Part shown: positions 8,162 through 16,776 of the stretch, piece by piece
How the letters are laid out: each line of letters starts with the position of its first letter
Numbering within the stretch: position 1 is the first letter of the stretch
Assembly: GCF_029952525.1 (NCBI RefSeq)
Contig: NZ_JASAOF010000025.1
Span: forward strand, 1-64,000
DNA from: Saccharopolyspora ipomoeae
GTDB lineage: Bacteria > Actinomycetota > Actinomycetes > Mycobacteriales > Pseudonocardiaceae
Length of the DNA stretch: 64,000 nucleotides
Reading direction: 5' to 3'
Translations under genes and position numbers: made by a program
Notes under the pieces: generated by a model
The model's database searches: none
What the model was told of the DNA's origin: nothing
What the model saw: only the letters and a program-made list of their open reading frames with translations

Positions 8162-10198
8162 CTACCGAAGGCCGGTGAGCGCTCGGCGTCGGCGGCCCGG
8201 GATGGCGGCGATGATCGTGAACAGGACGACCGCGGCCTGCACCACCAGCAGCGTGGTGCGGGGCAGCTCGGTGTAGCCGACCTGGACCTCCGCGGCCTGC
8301 TCGGGCAGCGGCACCGCGACCTGGTGGCCCCAGGCGGTGGCCAGCGGGAGGCGCTTGCCGTTGACCGCGGCGTACCAGCCGGGCTCGTTCTCCGCGCCGA
8401 GCACCAGCGCGCGCCCGGTGCCGCCCTCGGAGATCCGCACGGTGAACGAGGGCAGCTGGGCGTCGACCGGCAGCGGGCGAGCCTCGGGCGCCGGGCCGGG
8501 TTCGGTCTGGGCCTGCCGGGCGAGGTCGGGGCCGACGAGCTTGACCGGCGTCGCCGGGATCAGCAGCCGCAGCTCGCGGGTGGGTCCGGTGAGCGCGCCG
8601 TCGTCGACGACCATGTCGTGGGCGAGCTCGGGCAGCCGCGAGTCGGCCGGGACGATCACGTGCTCGGCGCCCCTGGCCGCGACCGCGGCCAGCGCCCGGC
8701 GCACCCGCGCGCTGTCGTCGCTGAGCAGGTCCTCGTCGACCTGGCCCAGCCAGTCGGCGGCGGTGCCCGCCGGGGCGAGGTCGTCGTCGCCGAAGCGCGG
8801 GCCGTCGCCGGTGATCAGGCGGGCGGGTTGCGGTCCGGGCTCCAGCACCAGCCGGGTTCCGGTCTCGGGCGCGGCCTGGTGGATCCGCAGCGGGCCGGAG
8901 GCGGTGCCGATCGCCGAGCCCGCGCCCAGCACCAGCAGACCCGCGGCCAGCACCGGCGCGGTGATCTTCCAGCTCAACCGGGGGACCTCGGCGACCAGCA
9001 CGATCCAGGCGCAGCCCGCGGCGACCAGCACCAGCGGTCCGCCGGTCCAGCCGGGGCTCGTGACGCCCCCGGTGAGCGGTTCGGCGGACACGGTGCCGAC
9101 GACGATCGCCACCAGCCAGCCGAGCAGCGCGACGCCGATGCCGGCGAGCATCCGGACGTCGAAGCAGACCGCCAGCGCGAGGATCGCGGCCAGCACCAGC
9201 AGCGCGCCGAGGACCCCGGCGAGCGAGGCGTCCGGGCTGAGCACCGCCATCAGCACGGACGTGGGCCGCTCGACGACTCGGGCGCCGAGGCCGTGCACCA
9301 GGATCTCGGGGTTCCCGAGCACCACCGAGGGCCACGGCAGCAGGCACGCGACCGGCAGCAGGACGAGCGCGACCAGCCCGGCGGCCCGGCGGCGTCCGCG
9401 CAGCCCGTTGCCGGGGACGAGGACGTGGGCGAGCAGCGCGAGCGCGATCAGCGACAGGTGCACCAGCGGAGCGAAGGAGCCGAGGACGGCGAGACCGAGC
9501 GCGGTGAGGCAGGCGGTGCCGAGCCACTGACCGTCGGAGCGGCGGATGACCGCGGCGATCCCGGCCAGCAGCGGCGGGACGAGGACGTGCGCGACGACGA
9601 CGTCGAGCCGCCCCTCGCCCGCGGAGATCGCGGCGGCGGGCAGCAGCGCGTAGGCGCCGGCGACCAGGGCGCGGCGCAGCGGTGTCGCCAGGGAGCGGGT
9701 GGCGAGGTAGGCGCTGAGCCCGGCGAGCGGGACGCCGAACAGCAGCAGCGCCGAGACCACCACCGACGGTCCACCCAGGACGGACCCGAGCAGCGCCAGC
9801 ACGGCCAGCGACGGCGACGCGGGCGCCCCGGTCCCACCGCCGACGGCGTGCCAGGCGTTGAGGTAGTCACCCCAGGTGGTGGCCAGATCCGCAGTCGGCA
9901 GCAGCCGACCGCCGGCCAGCGCCCCACCGAGACGACCGGTGACGAGCGCGGTCACGAGCGCGAAAACGACCAGCACGGCGACCATCGCGGTCCCCGGTGA
10001 GCGCAGCGCGGCCGCGGCCCGCGAGCCGAGCGAGGCTGCGCGCGGTTCCGGCGCGTCCCCGGGTTCGGGTGTCGCGGACCCGGGCGGCGCGGACTCGCGT
10101 GGCGCCGGTGTCGGCTGACCGGCCCGACCGCTTCGCTGAAAGGCGTTGCGGTGCAGCGATTTCAAGCCCCGCAACCGCGACTTCGACGGCTCGTCCAC
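8162..10198 (-). CDS. Large polytopic membrane protein, hypothetical
   Basis: A 678-aa protein. Residues 1-65 are a Pro/Arg/Ala-rich cytoplasmic region. From about 70 to 450 there are roughly 12 hydrophobic helices. A hydrophilic, presumably extracytoplasmic, region of about 190 residues follows, including ENEPGWYAAVNGK, and a last helix ends in a GRRRR positive cluster. The layout resembles the membrane half of large actinobacterial cell-wall glycosyltransferase-type proteins, but no GT2 domain is present, and the GTG start at 10198 has a good GGGAGGA site. A role in surface-polymer export or assembly is plausible from the neighbourhood but not demonstrated. Confidence 0.65.
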   Translation of the reverse strand: MDEPSKSRLRGLKSLHRNAFQRSGRAGQPTPAPRESAPPGSATPEPGDAPEPRAASLGSRAAAALRSPGTAMVAVLVVFALVTALVTGRLGGALAGGRLLPTADLATTWGDYLNAWHAVGGGTGAPASPSLAVLALLGSVLGGPSVVVSALLLFGVPLAGLSAYLATRSLATPLRRALVAGAYALLPAAAISAGEGRLDVVVAHVLVPPLLAGIAAVIRRSDGQWLGTACLTALGLAVLGSFAPLVHLSLIALALLAHVLVPGNGLRGRRRAAGLVALVLLPVACLLPWPSVVLGNPEILVHGLGARVVERPTSVLMAVLSPDASLAGVLGALLVLAAILALAVCFDVRMLAGIGVALLGWLVAIVVGTVSAEPLTGGVTSPGWTGGPLVLVAAGCAWIVLVAEVPRLSWKITAPVLAAGLLVLGAGSAIGTASGPLRIHQAAPETGTRLVLEPGPQPARLITGDGPRFGDDDLAPAGTAADWLGQVDEDLLSDDSARVRRALAAVAARGAEHVIVPADSRLPELAHDMVVDDGALTGPTRELRLLIPATPVKLVGPDLARQAQTEPGPAPEARPLPVDAQLPSFTVRISEGGTGRALVLGAENEPGWYAAVNGKRLPLATAWGHQVAVPLPEQAAEVQVGYTELPRTTLLVVQAAVVLFTIIAAIPGRRRRALTGLR

Positions 10199-10337
10199 CC
10201 GCGCTGGTCCTCCCGCTCGTCCGAACCCCTACGGCCCGAACGGTAATGCACGCGAGGGAACCGGCGGTGGGGGTGCGATGTCCTGATCCCTGTTCGGGAC
10301 CGAGGACGCCGCGATGGCGCGCACCGGGAGCGGCGCC

Positions 10338-10378
10338 CGGAGTCAGCGGAGCGCTGAGGTTCCGCTGCTCGCACCGCC
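10338..10378 (-). repeat. Intergenic repeat family A, copy 2
   Basis: Read on the minus strand it has a GCGGCGGTGCG start, an AGCAGCGGAACCTCAGCGC core and a following CTCCGC. It lies just downstream of the whiB2 stop and before the membrane-protein gene on the same strand. It is the most diverged copy of the family. Confidence 0.6.
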
Positions 10379-10392
10379 GCGCAAGAAATCCG

Positions 10393-10716
10393 TCAGACCG
10401 CGCGGCGCTTGAGCTTGCGGCGTTCGCGTTCCGAGAGCCCGCCCCAGATGCCGAAGCGCTCGTCGTGCTGCAGCGCGTATTCCAGGCATTCCGAACGGAC
10501 TTCGCAGCCGGAGCAGATGCGCTTGGCCTCGCGCGTGGATCCGCCCTTCTCCGGGAAGAAGGCCTCCGGATCGGTTTGCGCGCACAGCGCGCGCTCCTGC
10601 CACTCCTGTTCCTCTTCCATCTCGAAGAGCTCGGCGAGCGCGTCGAACTCCGCGACCGTGGCGGTGGCGGTGGCATCCCCGCGCTCCACGAGACGGCTAT
10701 CTCCTGATTCCCACAT
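10393..10716 (-). CDS. whiB2: WhiB-family iron-sulfur transcriptional regulator (WhiB2/WhmD type)
   Basis: A 107-aa WhiB protein. The four [4Fe-4S] ligands are Cys45, Cys68, Cys71 and Cys77. The G(I/V)WGG turn (residues 89-93) and the basic C-terminal tail SERERRKLKRR are intact. The segment from WQERALCAQTDPEAFFPEK onward closely follows WhiB2/WhmD, which control septation and cell division in actinobacteria. The ATG at 10716 is preceded by GGGGGAG. Placement next to the F420 genes matches Rv3260c-Rv3261. A long upstream region (to 11215) probably holds its promoter and operator. Confidence 0.95.
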   Translation of the reverse strand: MWESGDSRLVERGDATATATVAEFDALAELFEMEEEQEWQERALCAQTDPEAFFPEKGGSTREAKRICSGCEVRSECLEYALQHDERFGIWGGLSERERRKLKRRAV

Positions 10717-11215
10717 GACTCCCCCGATTTCTCCCCGTTATCCCACCGGCCCTCCCCAGGACCGGAACAGGACGCACTCCTGCTCGCAGGTTTCCGGTCC
10801 CGCCATCGGGACCGGACGCATCGACGGCGGTGCCGTCGCCGACCGCTCACCCCGTCGCCCTCTCACTGCCGACGAAGTGCCGGTCGACCTCGTGCCCGGC
10901 CGGGTTCTCCCGCACCCGACCGACCGCCGCCGCGACCACCTGCCGCAGCGAGGCGTTCGATTTCAGCAGCGAATGACACTGCTGTGATTACACCCGTGTA
11001 GCTCCTTGCGGTCAAGCCGAGACCATCCGTAGGGGGATATCCGGATCTTCGGATTCCCAGGTCCGGCAGCGCCAATCGGTCCAGCGCGTTCGGCACAGGT
11101 CCTGTGCTCCGTCCGGCGCATCGCGCTGCGCCAAGATCATTAATATCACCCGCCGACGATCAGCGCGCGCTGAATCCGATCAACACGCCAGCGGCGAGTC
11201 GTGGAGACTTGGGTC
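10717..11215. promoter_or_regulatory. Divergent intergenic region between whiB2 and the site-2 protease gene
   Basis: About 500 bp with no convincing gene. It holds a 12-bp palindrome TACACCCGTGTA at 10988-10999, a candidate operator for whiB2. TAATAT at 11142-11147 is a near-consensus -10 box for the plus-strand protease gene, giving a leader of about 60 nt. A short open frame on the minus strand at 10863-11096 has no ribosome site and low-complexity sequence, so I do not call it a gene. Confidence 0.5.
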
Positions 11216-11974
11216 GTGACTACCTCCGCCGTGCGGGTCAGCCCGCTGTTCCTCGGCATCGTCGCGGTCACCGCTCTCGGCGGCGTGCTGACGACGCTCA
11301 CCAACACCGCGGCCCTGACCGGTGGGATCATCCTGCTGGTCCTGGGCGGCTGGGCGGCGTCGCTGTGCCTGCACGAGTTCGGGCACGCGGCGACGGCCTA
11401 CCGGGGCGGTGACTGGTCGGTGCGCTCGAAGGGCTACCTGACGCTGGACCCGCGCCGCTACACCGATCCAGTGCTGAGCATCATCCTGCCGCTGATCTTC
11501 GTGGCGATCGGCGGCATCCCGCTGCCCGGCGGCGCGGTGTGGATCAACCACGGGGCGCTGCGGGGACGTCGCGTGGAGTCGATGGTCTCGCTCGCGGGAC
11601 CGCTGACGAACCTGGTGCTGGGGCTGGTCCTGACGACGGTCGTCGCGCTGGTCCCGATGCCGCTCGGGCTCACGGCGGGACTGTCGTACTTGGCGTTCCT
11701 GCAGGTGATCGCGTTCGTGCTGAACATCCTGCCGGTGCCCGGCCTCGACGGGTACGGCGCGATCGAGCCGTGGTTGTCCGCGCCCGCGCGCCGGTTCGGC
11801 GAGAGGGCCCGCCCGTGGGCGCCGCTGGTGCTGTTCGTGCTGCTGATCGGCGTGCCGATGGTGGGCCGGTGGTTCTTCGAGCTCGCCTACTTCGTGTTCG
11901 ACCTGGTCGGCGGCGACTCGGCGATGACCTCGCTGGGCCAGAGCCTGTTCCGGAGCGTCTTCGGCGGCATCTGA
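11216..11974 (+). CDS. Site-2 protease family (M50) membrane metalloprotease
   Basis: A 252-aa intramembrane metalloprotease. The zinc motif HEFGH is at residues 53-57 within a hydrophobic segment, and NILPVPGLDGYG supplies the NxxPxPxLDG third ligand region. There are five or six transmembrane helices and no PDZ domain, so it is the short S2P form. Such proteases cleave membrane anti-sigma factors or other membrane proteins; the substrate here is unknown. I start at GTG 11216, 9 nt after GGAG. GTG 11201 is an alternative. It is followed by cofD on the same strand with a 66-bp gap. Confidence 0.85.
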   Translation: MTTSAVRVSPLFLGIVAVTALGGVLTTLTNTAALTGGIILLVLGGWAASLCLHEFGHAATAYRGGDWSVRSKGYLTLDPRRYTDPVLSIILPLIFVAIGGIPLPGGAVWINHGALRGRRVESMVSLAGPLTNLVLGLVLTTVVALVPMPLGLTAGLSYLAFLQVIAFVLNILPVPGLDGYGAIEPWLSAPARRFGERARPWAPLVLFVLLIGVPMVGRWFFELAYFVFDLVGGDSAMTSLGQSLFRSVFGGI

Positions 11975-12040
11975 GTCCGCTGACCGGGAGCGTCCGGGTT
12001 CACACCTGCCGCGTCGTGCGGGCGTGCGAGGATCGGTGGT

Positions 12041-13030
12041 GTGAAGGTCGTAGTTCTGGTCGGCGGCGTCGGTGGCGCCCGTTTCCTGCTCGGGGTCAAG
12101 AGAGCGCTCGGGCTGCCCGCGATCGGCGAGGCGGAGAGTTCCGAGCACGAGGTCACCGCGGTGGTCAACGTGGGCGACGACGTGTGGATGCACGGGTTGC
12201 GGGTCTGCCCGGACCTCGACACCTGCATGTACACGCTCGCCGACGGCATCGACACCGAGAAGGGCTGGGGCCGGGTCGACGAGACCTGGTCGGTCAAGGA
12301 GGAGCTCGCGGCCTACGGCGCCGAGCCGACCTGGTTCGGCCTGGGCGACCGCGACATCGCCACCCACCTGGTGCGGTCCCGGATGCTGCGGGCGGGTTAC
12401 TCGCTGTCGGCGGTGACCGAGGCGCTGTGCGACCGCTGGCGGCCGGGGGTGCGGCTGCTGCCGGTGACCGACGACCGCGTCGAGACGCACGTGGCGATCG
12501 ACGACCCGGAGTCCGGCGAGAGCCGCGCGGTGCACTTCCAGGAGTGGTGGGTGCGCTACCGCGCCGAGCCGAAGGCGCGCGCGATCGTGCCGGTCGGCGC
12601 CGACGAGGCGAAGCCGACCCCCGAGGTGCTGGACGCGATCGCGCAGGCCGACGTGGTGCTGCTGGCCCCGTCGAACCCGGTGGTGAGCATCGGAACGCTG
12701 CTGGCGGTGCCCGGTTTCCGCTCGGCGCTGCGGGAGACGGAGGCCGCCGTGGTCGGCTTGTCGCCGATCATCGGCGACAAGCCGCTGCGCGGGATGGCCG
12801 ACGCGTGCCTGAGCGCGATCGGCGTGGAGACCTCCGCGGAGGCCGTCGGCCGCCACTACGGCGCGCGCGGCGACGCCGAGGGGATCCTCGACGGCTGGCT
12901 GGTGCACAGCGACGAGACCGCCGAGGTGCCCGGTGTGGAGGTGCGCTCGGTGCCGCTGCTGATGTCCGATGTGGACGCCACCGCGGCGATGGCGCGGGCG
13001 GCGTTCGACCTGGGCTCGGAGGCGTCATGA
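12041..13030 (+). CDS. cofD: 2-phospho-L-lactate (phosphoenolpyruvate) transferase, F420 biosynthesis
   Basis: A 329-aa CofD/FbiA enzyme that transfers a phospho-lactyl or phosphoenolpyruvyl group to the deazaflavin Fo, making F420-0 or its dehydro form. The N-terminus KVVVLVGGVGGARFLLGVKR carries the glycine-rich loop. VNVGDDVWMHGLRVCPDLDT and GLGDRDIATHL are family hallmarks, as are LAPSNPVVSIG and LSPIIGDKPLRG. The GTG at 12041 follows GAGG. The stop overlaps a tiny ORF by ATGA and leads into fbiB, the standard actinobacterial fbiAB pairing. Confidence 0.95.
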   Translation: MKVVVLVGGVGGARFLLGVKRALGLPAIGEAESSEHEVTAVVNVGDDVWMHGLRVCPDLDTCMYTLADGIDTEKGWGRVDETWSVKEELAAYGAEPTWFGLGDRDIATHLVRSRMLRAGYSLSAVTEALCDRWRPGVRLLPVTDDRVETHVAIDDPESGESRAVHFQEWWVRYRAEPKARAIVPVGADEAKPTPEVLDAIAQADVVLLAPSNPVVSIGTLLAVPGFRSALRETEAAVVGLSPIIGDKPLRGMADACLSAIGVETSAEAVGRHYGARGDAEGILDGWLVHSDETAEVPGVEVRSVPLLMSDVDATAAMARAAFDLGSEAS

Positions 13031-13104
13031 GCGGCACTCGGCTCGCCCGCGCTCGTGATCGCCGACCGGGTGCGGGTGTCCCGCGGGCTGGAGCGGAGCG
13101 ATGA
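13027..13104 (+). CDS. 25-codon linking ORF between cofD and fbiB
   Basis: An ATG at 13027 overlaps the cofD stop (ATGA). The frame runs 25 codons, rich in Arg, Ala and Gly, and stops at 13104, overlapping the fbiB start (ATGA again). The exact bridging suggests translational re-initiation through the gap rather than a functional peptide. I see no domain. It could also be chance. Confidence 0.3.
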   Translation: MSGTRLARARDRRPGAGVPRAGAER

Positions 13105-14444
13105 GGGACCACGCCGCCGCTGCGGGTCTGCAGCTGTTCGCGGTGCCGGGGTTGCCGGAGTTCGTCGAGGGGGACGACCTGGCGGCGTCGATCGCGGCGG
13201 CCGCACCGTGGTTGAGCGATGGTGACGTGCTGGTGGTGACCAGCAAGATCGTGTCCAAGGCCGAGGGCCGGATGGTCACCGCGCCAGAGGACCCCGAGCA
13301 GCGGGACGCGCTGCGCCGGGAGCTGGTGCTCTCGGAGGCGATCTCGGTGCTGGCCCGCAAGGGCCGGACGCTGATCACGCAGAACAAGCTCGGCATCGTG
13401 CAGGCGGCGTCCGGGGTGGACGCCTCGAACGTCGCGCAGGACCAGATCGCACTGCTGCCGGAGGACCCGGACGCGTCCGCGCGGCGGTTGCGGGACGGCA
13501 TCGCCGAGCGGCTGGGCGTGCGGGTCGCCGTGGTGGTGACCGACACGATGGGCCGGGCTTGGCGGGTCGGCCAGACCGACGCGGCCATCGGCTCGGCCGG
13601 TCTCGCGGTGCTGCACCGCTACGCCGGCAGCACGGACTCGCAGGGCAACGAGCTCGCGGTCACCGAGGTCGCGATCGCCGACGAGATCGCCGCGGCCGCG
13701 GACCTGGTCAAGGGCAAGCTCGGCGGCGTCCCGGTCGCCGTGCTGCGCGGTATGACCACTGTGGACGATTCGTCGACGGCGCGGGACCTGGCCCGGCCGG
13801 TCGAGGAGGACCTGTTCCACCTCGGAACCGCGGAGGCGGTCGCGCAGGGCCGCCGGGAGGCGGTGCTGGTGCGCCGGTCGGTGCGCGAGTTCGCCGACAT
13901 CCCGGTGGACGAGGACGCGGTGCGCCGCGCGGTCGGCGCGGCGCTGACCGCACCGGCCCCGCACCACACGCGCCCGGTGCGGTTCGTGTGGCTGCGCGAC
14001 CGCGCGCTGCGGATCAAGCTGCTCGACGCGATGCGCACGGCGTGGCTGGAGGACCTGCGCGCCGACGGCCTGTCCGAGCAGGCCGCGCAGCGCCGCGTCA
14101 CCCGCGGCAACCTGCTCTACGCCGCCCCCGAGGTGGTGCTGCCGTTCCTGGTGCGCGACGGCGCCCACGACTACCCGGACGCGGCCCGTTCGGACGCCGA
14201 GCGGCAGATGTTCACCGTCGCCGGGGGCGCCGCGGTGCAGGGACTGCTGGTGTCGCTGGCCGCCGAGGAACTCGGCTCGTGCTGGGTGTCCTCGACGCTG
14301 TTCTGCCCGGACGTGGTCCGCTCGGCCCTGGACCTGCCGGTGAACTGGGAACCTCTCGGCGCGGTCGCCGTCGGCCACCCGGCCACCCCGGCCGAAGGCC
14401 CGCGACCCCCGCGCGACCTCGACGACGGATTGGTGGAGCTGTGA
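13101..14444 (+). CDS. fbiB: F420-0:gamma-glutamyl ligase fused to nitroreductase-like domain
   Basis: A 447-aa two-domain protein. The N-terminal half (about 1-245) is the CofE ligase that adds glutamates to F420 ([38 protein letters not shown] and [13 protein letters not shown]). The C-terminal half (about 250-447) is an FMN-binding nitroreductase-fold domain starting at RRSVREF. In mycobacterial FbiB this domain reduces dehydro-F420-0. The ATG at 13101 is preceded by GGAGCG. Its stop overlaps the NUDIX start by GTGA, so the two are translationally coupled. Confidence 0.95.
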   Translation: MRDHAAAAGLQLFAVPGLPEFVEGDDLAASIAAAAPWLSDGDVLVVTSKIVSKAEGRMVTAPEDPEQRDALRRELVLSEAISVLARKGRTLITQNKLGIVQAASGVDASNVAQDQIALLPEDPDASARRLRDGIAERLGVRVAVVVTDTMGRAWRVGQTDAAIGSAGLAVLHRYAGSTDSQGNELAVTEVAIADEIAAAADLVKGKLGGVPVAVLRGMTTVDDSSTARDLARPVEEDLFHLGTAEAVAQGRREAVLVRRSVREFADIPVDEDAVRRAVGAALTAPAPHHTRPVRFVWLRDRALRIKLLDAMRTAWLEDLRADGLSEQAAQRRVTRGNLLYAAPEVVLPFLVRDGAHDYPDAARSDAERQMFTVAGGAAVQGLLVSLAAEELGSCWVSSTLFCPDVVRSALDLPVNWEPLGAVAVGHPATPAEGPRPPRDLDDGLVEL

Positions 14445-14974
14445 GCGGACCGCACGCCGACGCGACCCGGGTGCTGGGCGGCTGGCGCCCGGCCGATCCG
14501 CAGCAGGAGGCGCTGCGCCAGGCGTTCCTCACGCTGCTCGACGCCCGCGACGACGCCTGCCTGCGCGCTTGCGAACCCGGCCACGTCACGGCTTCGGCGG
14601 TGCTGCTGGACTCGGCGGGCGACAACGTGCTGCTGACCCTGCACCCGCGGGTCGGCCGGTGGCTGCAGCTGGGCGGGCACTGCGAACCCGAGGACGACAC
14701 CCTCGCGGGTGCCGCGCTGCGCGAGGCGACCGAGGAGTCCGGGATGACGGACCTGGTGGTGGATCCGGAGCCGGTGCACCTCGACGTCCACCCGATCACC
14801 TGCTCGCTGGGCAAGCCCACCCGCCACTTCGACGTGCGCTACGTCGTCCGCGCCCCGGCCGGCGCCGAACCCACCCGCAGCGACGAGTCCCTCGACCTGC
14901 GCTGGTGGCCCCTGACGACCCCGCCGGAGAACACCGACCTGGGCCCGCTGCTCACCGCGGCCTCCTCAGGCTGA
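14441..14974 (+). CDS. NUDIX hydrolase
   Basis: A 177-aa NUDIX protein. The box [20 protein letters not shown] continues with EESGM and fits the consensus Gx5Ex7REUxEExGU, with the catalytic glutamates intact. The GTG start overlaps the fbiB stop by four bases. NUDIX enzymes hydrolyse nucleoside diphosphate derivatives; the substrate is unknown. Position after fbiB suggests shared expression with F420 synthesis, but a functional link is only an inference. Its 3' end overlaps the convergent small RHH gene by 9 bp. Confidence 0.88.
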   Translation: MSGPHADATRVLGGWRPADPQQEALRQAFLTLLDARDDACLRACEPGHVTASAVLLDSAGDNVLLTLHPRVGRWLQLGGHCEPEDDTLAGAALREATEESGMTDLVVDPEPVHLDVHPITCSLGKPTRHFDVRYVVRAPAGAEPTRSDESLDLRWWPLTTPPENTDLGPLLTAASSG

Positions 14975-15157
14975 CCGGTTGAAGACGGCGTCTTCGAGGC
15001 GCTTCAGCCGCGCTTCGACGCCGTTCGGCTCGGTGCGCGCGAGCTCGGACTCGATCAGTCCCCGGATCCAGGCCGTCGTCTTCACGTCCTCGGCCGCAGC
15101 CCGGTCGCGGACCTGATCCAGCAACGACTCCGGCAGTCGCAGCGACGTGGTGATCAT
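14966..15157 (-). CDS. Small ribbon-helix-helix (CopG-like) protein
   Basis: A 63-aa protein: MITTSLRLPESLLDQV is a typical RHH beta-strand plus helix, followed by a charged C-terminal helix (EARLKRLEDAVF). It is probably a DNA-binding antitoxin-like protein. I use the ATG at 15157. A GTG at 15181 that overlaps the PIN gene's stop would add eight residues and couple it to the toxin gene. It lies downstream of a complete FitAB-type pair, which is an unusual third partner. Confidence 0.65.
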   Translation of the reverse strand: MITTSLRLPESLLDQVRDRAAAEDVKTTAWIRGLIESELARTEPNGVEARLKRLEDAVFNRSA

Positions 15158-15177
15158 CGGGTCGGGTTCCGTCTTCC

Positions 15178-15576
15178 TCACTGCACCAACCGCAGTTCGC
15201 ATCGAACGCCCGGGGCTGCGGCGAGCCGCTTGTCGCCTGTGACGAGAGGAAGTTCGTTCAACTCGGCGACGGCGACGTAGGCGGCGTCGTAGGAGGAGAG
15301 GTTGTGGCGCAATTCCCACACCCTCCCCCTGGCTGCCGCGGTGAACGGGAGCTCCTGGATGAACGTCGCCGCCCACCTGTCCAGAACGTCTTCGGCGTGC
15401 GTCGCGGAGATCTTCCCGCCCGCGACCAGCCCTCGAAGCACGCTGAGCATTTCGACCGGTTGATGCGGTGGCGCCGCCCAGCTGGTGTGCGTCCCGAGAA
15501 GTTTCCGGACTTGAGGACCGCTGTGGTTCGCTCCGAGGAAGAACGAGACCAGGGTGGAGGTGTCGACGACGATCAC
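15178..15576 (-). CDS. PIN-domain ribonuclease toxin (VapC/FitB-like)
   Basis: A 132-aa PIN domain protein. The acidic active-site residues are present: Asp5 (IVVDTS), Glu42 (PVEML), Asp97 (SSYDAAYVA) and Asp115 (VTGDKRL). The GTG start overlaps the antitoxin stop by four bases, the normal toxin-antitoxin arrangement. VapC-type toxins cut tRNA or rRNA; the target here is unknown. The cognate antitoxin is most likely the upstream RHH protein at 15573-15830. Confidence 0.9.
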   Translation of the reverse strand: MIVVDTSTLVSFFLGANHSGPQVRKLLGTHTSWAAPPHQPVEMLSVLRGLVAGGKISATHAEDVLDRWAATFIQELPFTAAARGRVWELRHNLSSYDAAYVAVAELNELPLVTGDKRLAAAPGVRCELRLVQ

Positions 15577-15830
15577 GCGACACCCGCCCGCCCATCGCCA
15601 CCTGGACCCTCACCACGAGCGGCGCGAACCGCGTCGACGATCTCGTCCATGCTCAGCAAACCACCACCGACCGGTTCCATGTCCGCCAGTTCGGCGTTCC
15701 GCGAGAACCGCGCTTCGCGCTCCAGCACGGCCAGCAGGTACGCCTGCAAGGACTGACCGCTTCGCTTTGCGGCCCGGGCCAGCAGGTCTCTTGCCTCTTC
15801 GGGAACGTTGCGGATCGTCAGAACAGCCAT
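15573..15830 (-). CDS. FitA/VapB-like RHH antitoxin
   Basis: An 85-aa protein. Residues 1-40 (AVLTIRNVPEEARDLL, then ARAAKRSGQSLQAYL) are a ribbon-helix-helix DNA-binding motif of the FitA type. The C-terminal part is flexible and acidic, as expected for toxin neutralisation. The ATG at 15830 lies 6 nt after a TAGAAT -10 box, so the mRNA is probably leaderless. An 11-bp inverted repeat covers the promoter and start codon and is the likely autoregulatory operator. Confidence 0.88.
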   Translation of the reverse strand: MAVLTIRNVPEEARDLLARAAKRSGQSLQAYLLAVLEREARFSRNAELADMEPVGGGLLSMDEIVDAVRAARGEGPGGDGRAGVA

Positions 15831-15860
15831 GACTGCATTCTACAGTCACAATGCAGTCAT
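15829..15860 (-). promoter_or_regulatory. Operator-promoter of the toxin-antitoxin operon
   Basis: The perfect 11-bp inverted repeat ATGACTGCATT/AATGCAGTCAT (15829-15839 and 15850-15860) surrounds a third degenerate half-site GTGACTGTAG on the minus strand. Within it lie TAGAAT (-10) and, about 18 nt upstream, TAGCCA (-35-like). The left arm includes the ATG itself. RHH binding here would block both transcription and the start of a leaderless message. Confidence 0.75.
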
Positions 15861-15862
15861 GG

Positions 15863-16771
15863 CTAGAACGCGCGGTAGTCGCGGGCTGGGAGGCGCGGGC
15901 CGTGGCGGGGGCGGTTGACCCCTGCTGCGGCGAGGTAGCGGACCGCGCGGTGGCGGTGGCCCTCGTAGGGGCTGAGCGCGTCGAGCATCCCCTCGTCGTC
16001 GAGGGGGTGGCCGACCAGGGCGGTGCCGACGATCGTGGGCAGGTGGAAGTCGCCGACGCTGACCGCGTCGGGATCGCCCCAGGCGCGCTGCGCGACCTCG
16101 GCCGCCGTCCACGGGCCGATGCCGGGGATCTTCCGCAGCAGGTTCCGCCCCTCCTCGCCGCGCAGGACGACCGCCTTCTCCAGGCTGCGCGCCGACGAGG
16201 CCGCCGCGAGCAGGGTGCGGCGGCGTGCCCCGTCGATGCCGGCGCGGTGCCACTCCCAGTCGCGGATCTGCCGGACCTGCTGCGGGTCGGGCACCGTCCA
16301 CAGCTCCTCCACCGGCCCCGGCGCGGGATGGCCGAAGCGGCGGCACAGCTCCCGCCACGAGCGCCAGGCCTCCCGGTTGGTGACCTTCTGCTCCAGGATC
16401 GCGGCGACGAGCACGTCCCACACCCGGCCCGACGCGCACAGCCGCAGGCCGTTCGCGGCCTTCACCCCGCGCGTGACCACGTCGTGGGCGGGTTCGAAGC
16501 CGCTGGCGTCGTCGGAGGCGCCGAGCAGGTCGGGCACCCCCTCCAGCACCGCTTCGGCTCCCGGCCCCCAGGCGGATGCGCGAACGGTTCCCCCGCTCGC
16601 CCGACGCAGCCGCAGGGTCGCCGGGCCGAGGGAGGTGGTGCTGGCCCACCACAGCGCGTCCGGCTCGACGCGGGTCGTCGGGTCGCCGCTGCCGCGTCGC
16701 AGCGGCGCGAGGACCCGGACCAGGTCGAGCGGGTAGTCGTGGTGCCAGTCACGGGTGAGGGGTTCGCTCAT
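15863..16771 (-). CDS. AlkA-like DNA-3-methyladenine glycosylase (HhH-GPD)
   Basis: A 302-aa base-excision repair glycosylase. The helix-hairpin-helix and GPD region reads LRKIPGIGPWTAAEVAQRAW followed by VSVGDFHL, which holds the catalytic aspartate. The N-terminal domain matches the AlkA_N-type fold. I start at ATG 16771; the open frame extends further upstream into manC, where no ribosome site is visible. It lies 5 nt after the manC stop on the same strand, so it is probably co-transcribed with it, although no functional link is known. Confidence 0.85.
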   Translation of the reverse strand: MSEPLTRDWHHDYPLDLVRVLAPLRRGSGDPTTRVEPDALWWASTTSLGPATLRLRRASGGTVRASAWGPGAEAVLEGVPDLLGASDDASGFEPAHDVVTRGVKAANGLRLCASGRVWDVLVAAILEQKVTNREAWRSWRELCRRFGHPAPGPVEELWTVPDPQQVRQIRDWEWHRAGIDGARRRTLLAAASSARSLEKAVVLRGEEGRNLLRKIPGIGPWTAAEVAQRAWGDPDAVSVGDFHLPTIVGTALVGHPLDDEGMLDALSPYEGHRHRAVRYLAAAGVNRPRHGPRLPARDYRAF

Positions 16772-16776
16772 GCTGC

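Noticed and set aside
8162-10198. Truncated glycosyltransferase missing its GT2 domain
   Set aside because: A good ribosome site precedes the GTG start and no GT2 remnant is found in any frame upstream, so there is no direct evidence of truncation.
10863-11096. 77-codon minus-strand frame between whiB2 and the site-2 protease
   Set aside because: No ribosome site, low-complexity Gly/Arg tail and no recognisable motif. I treat the region as regulatory.
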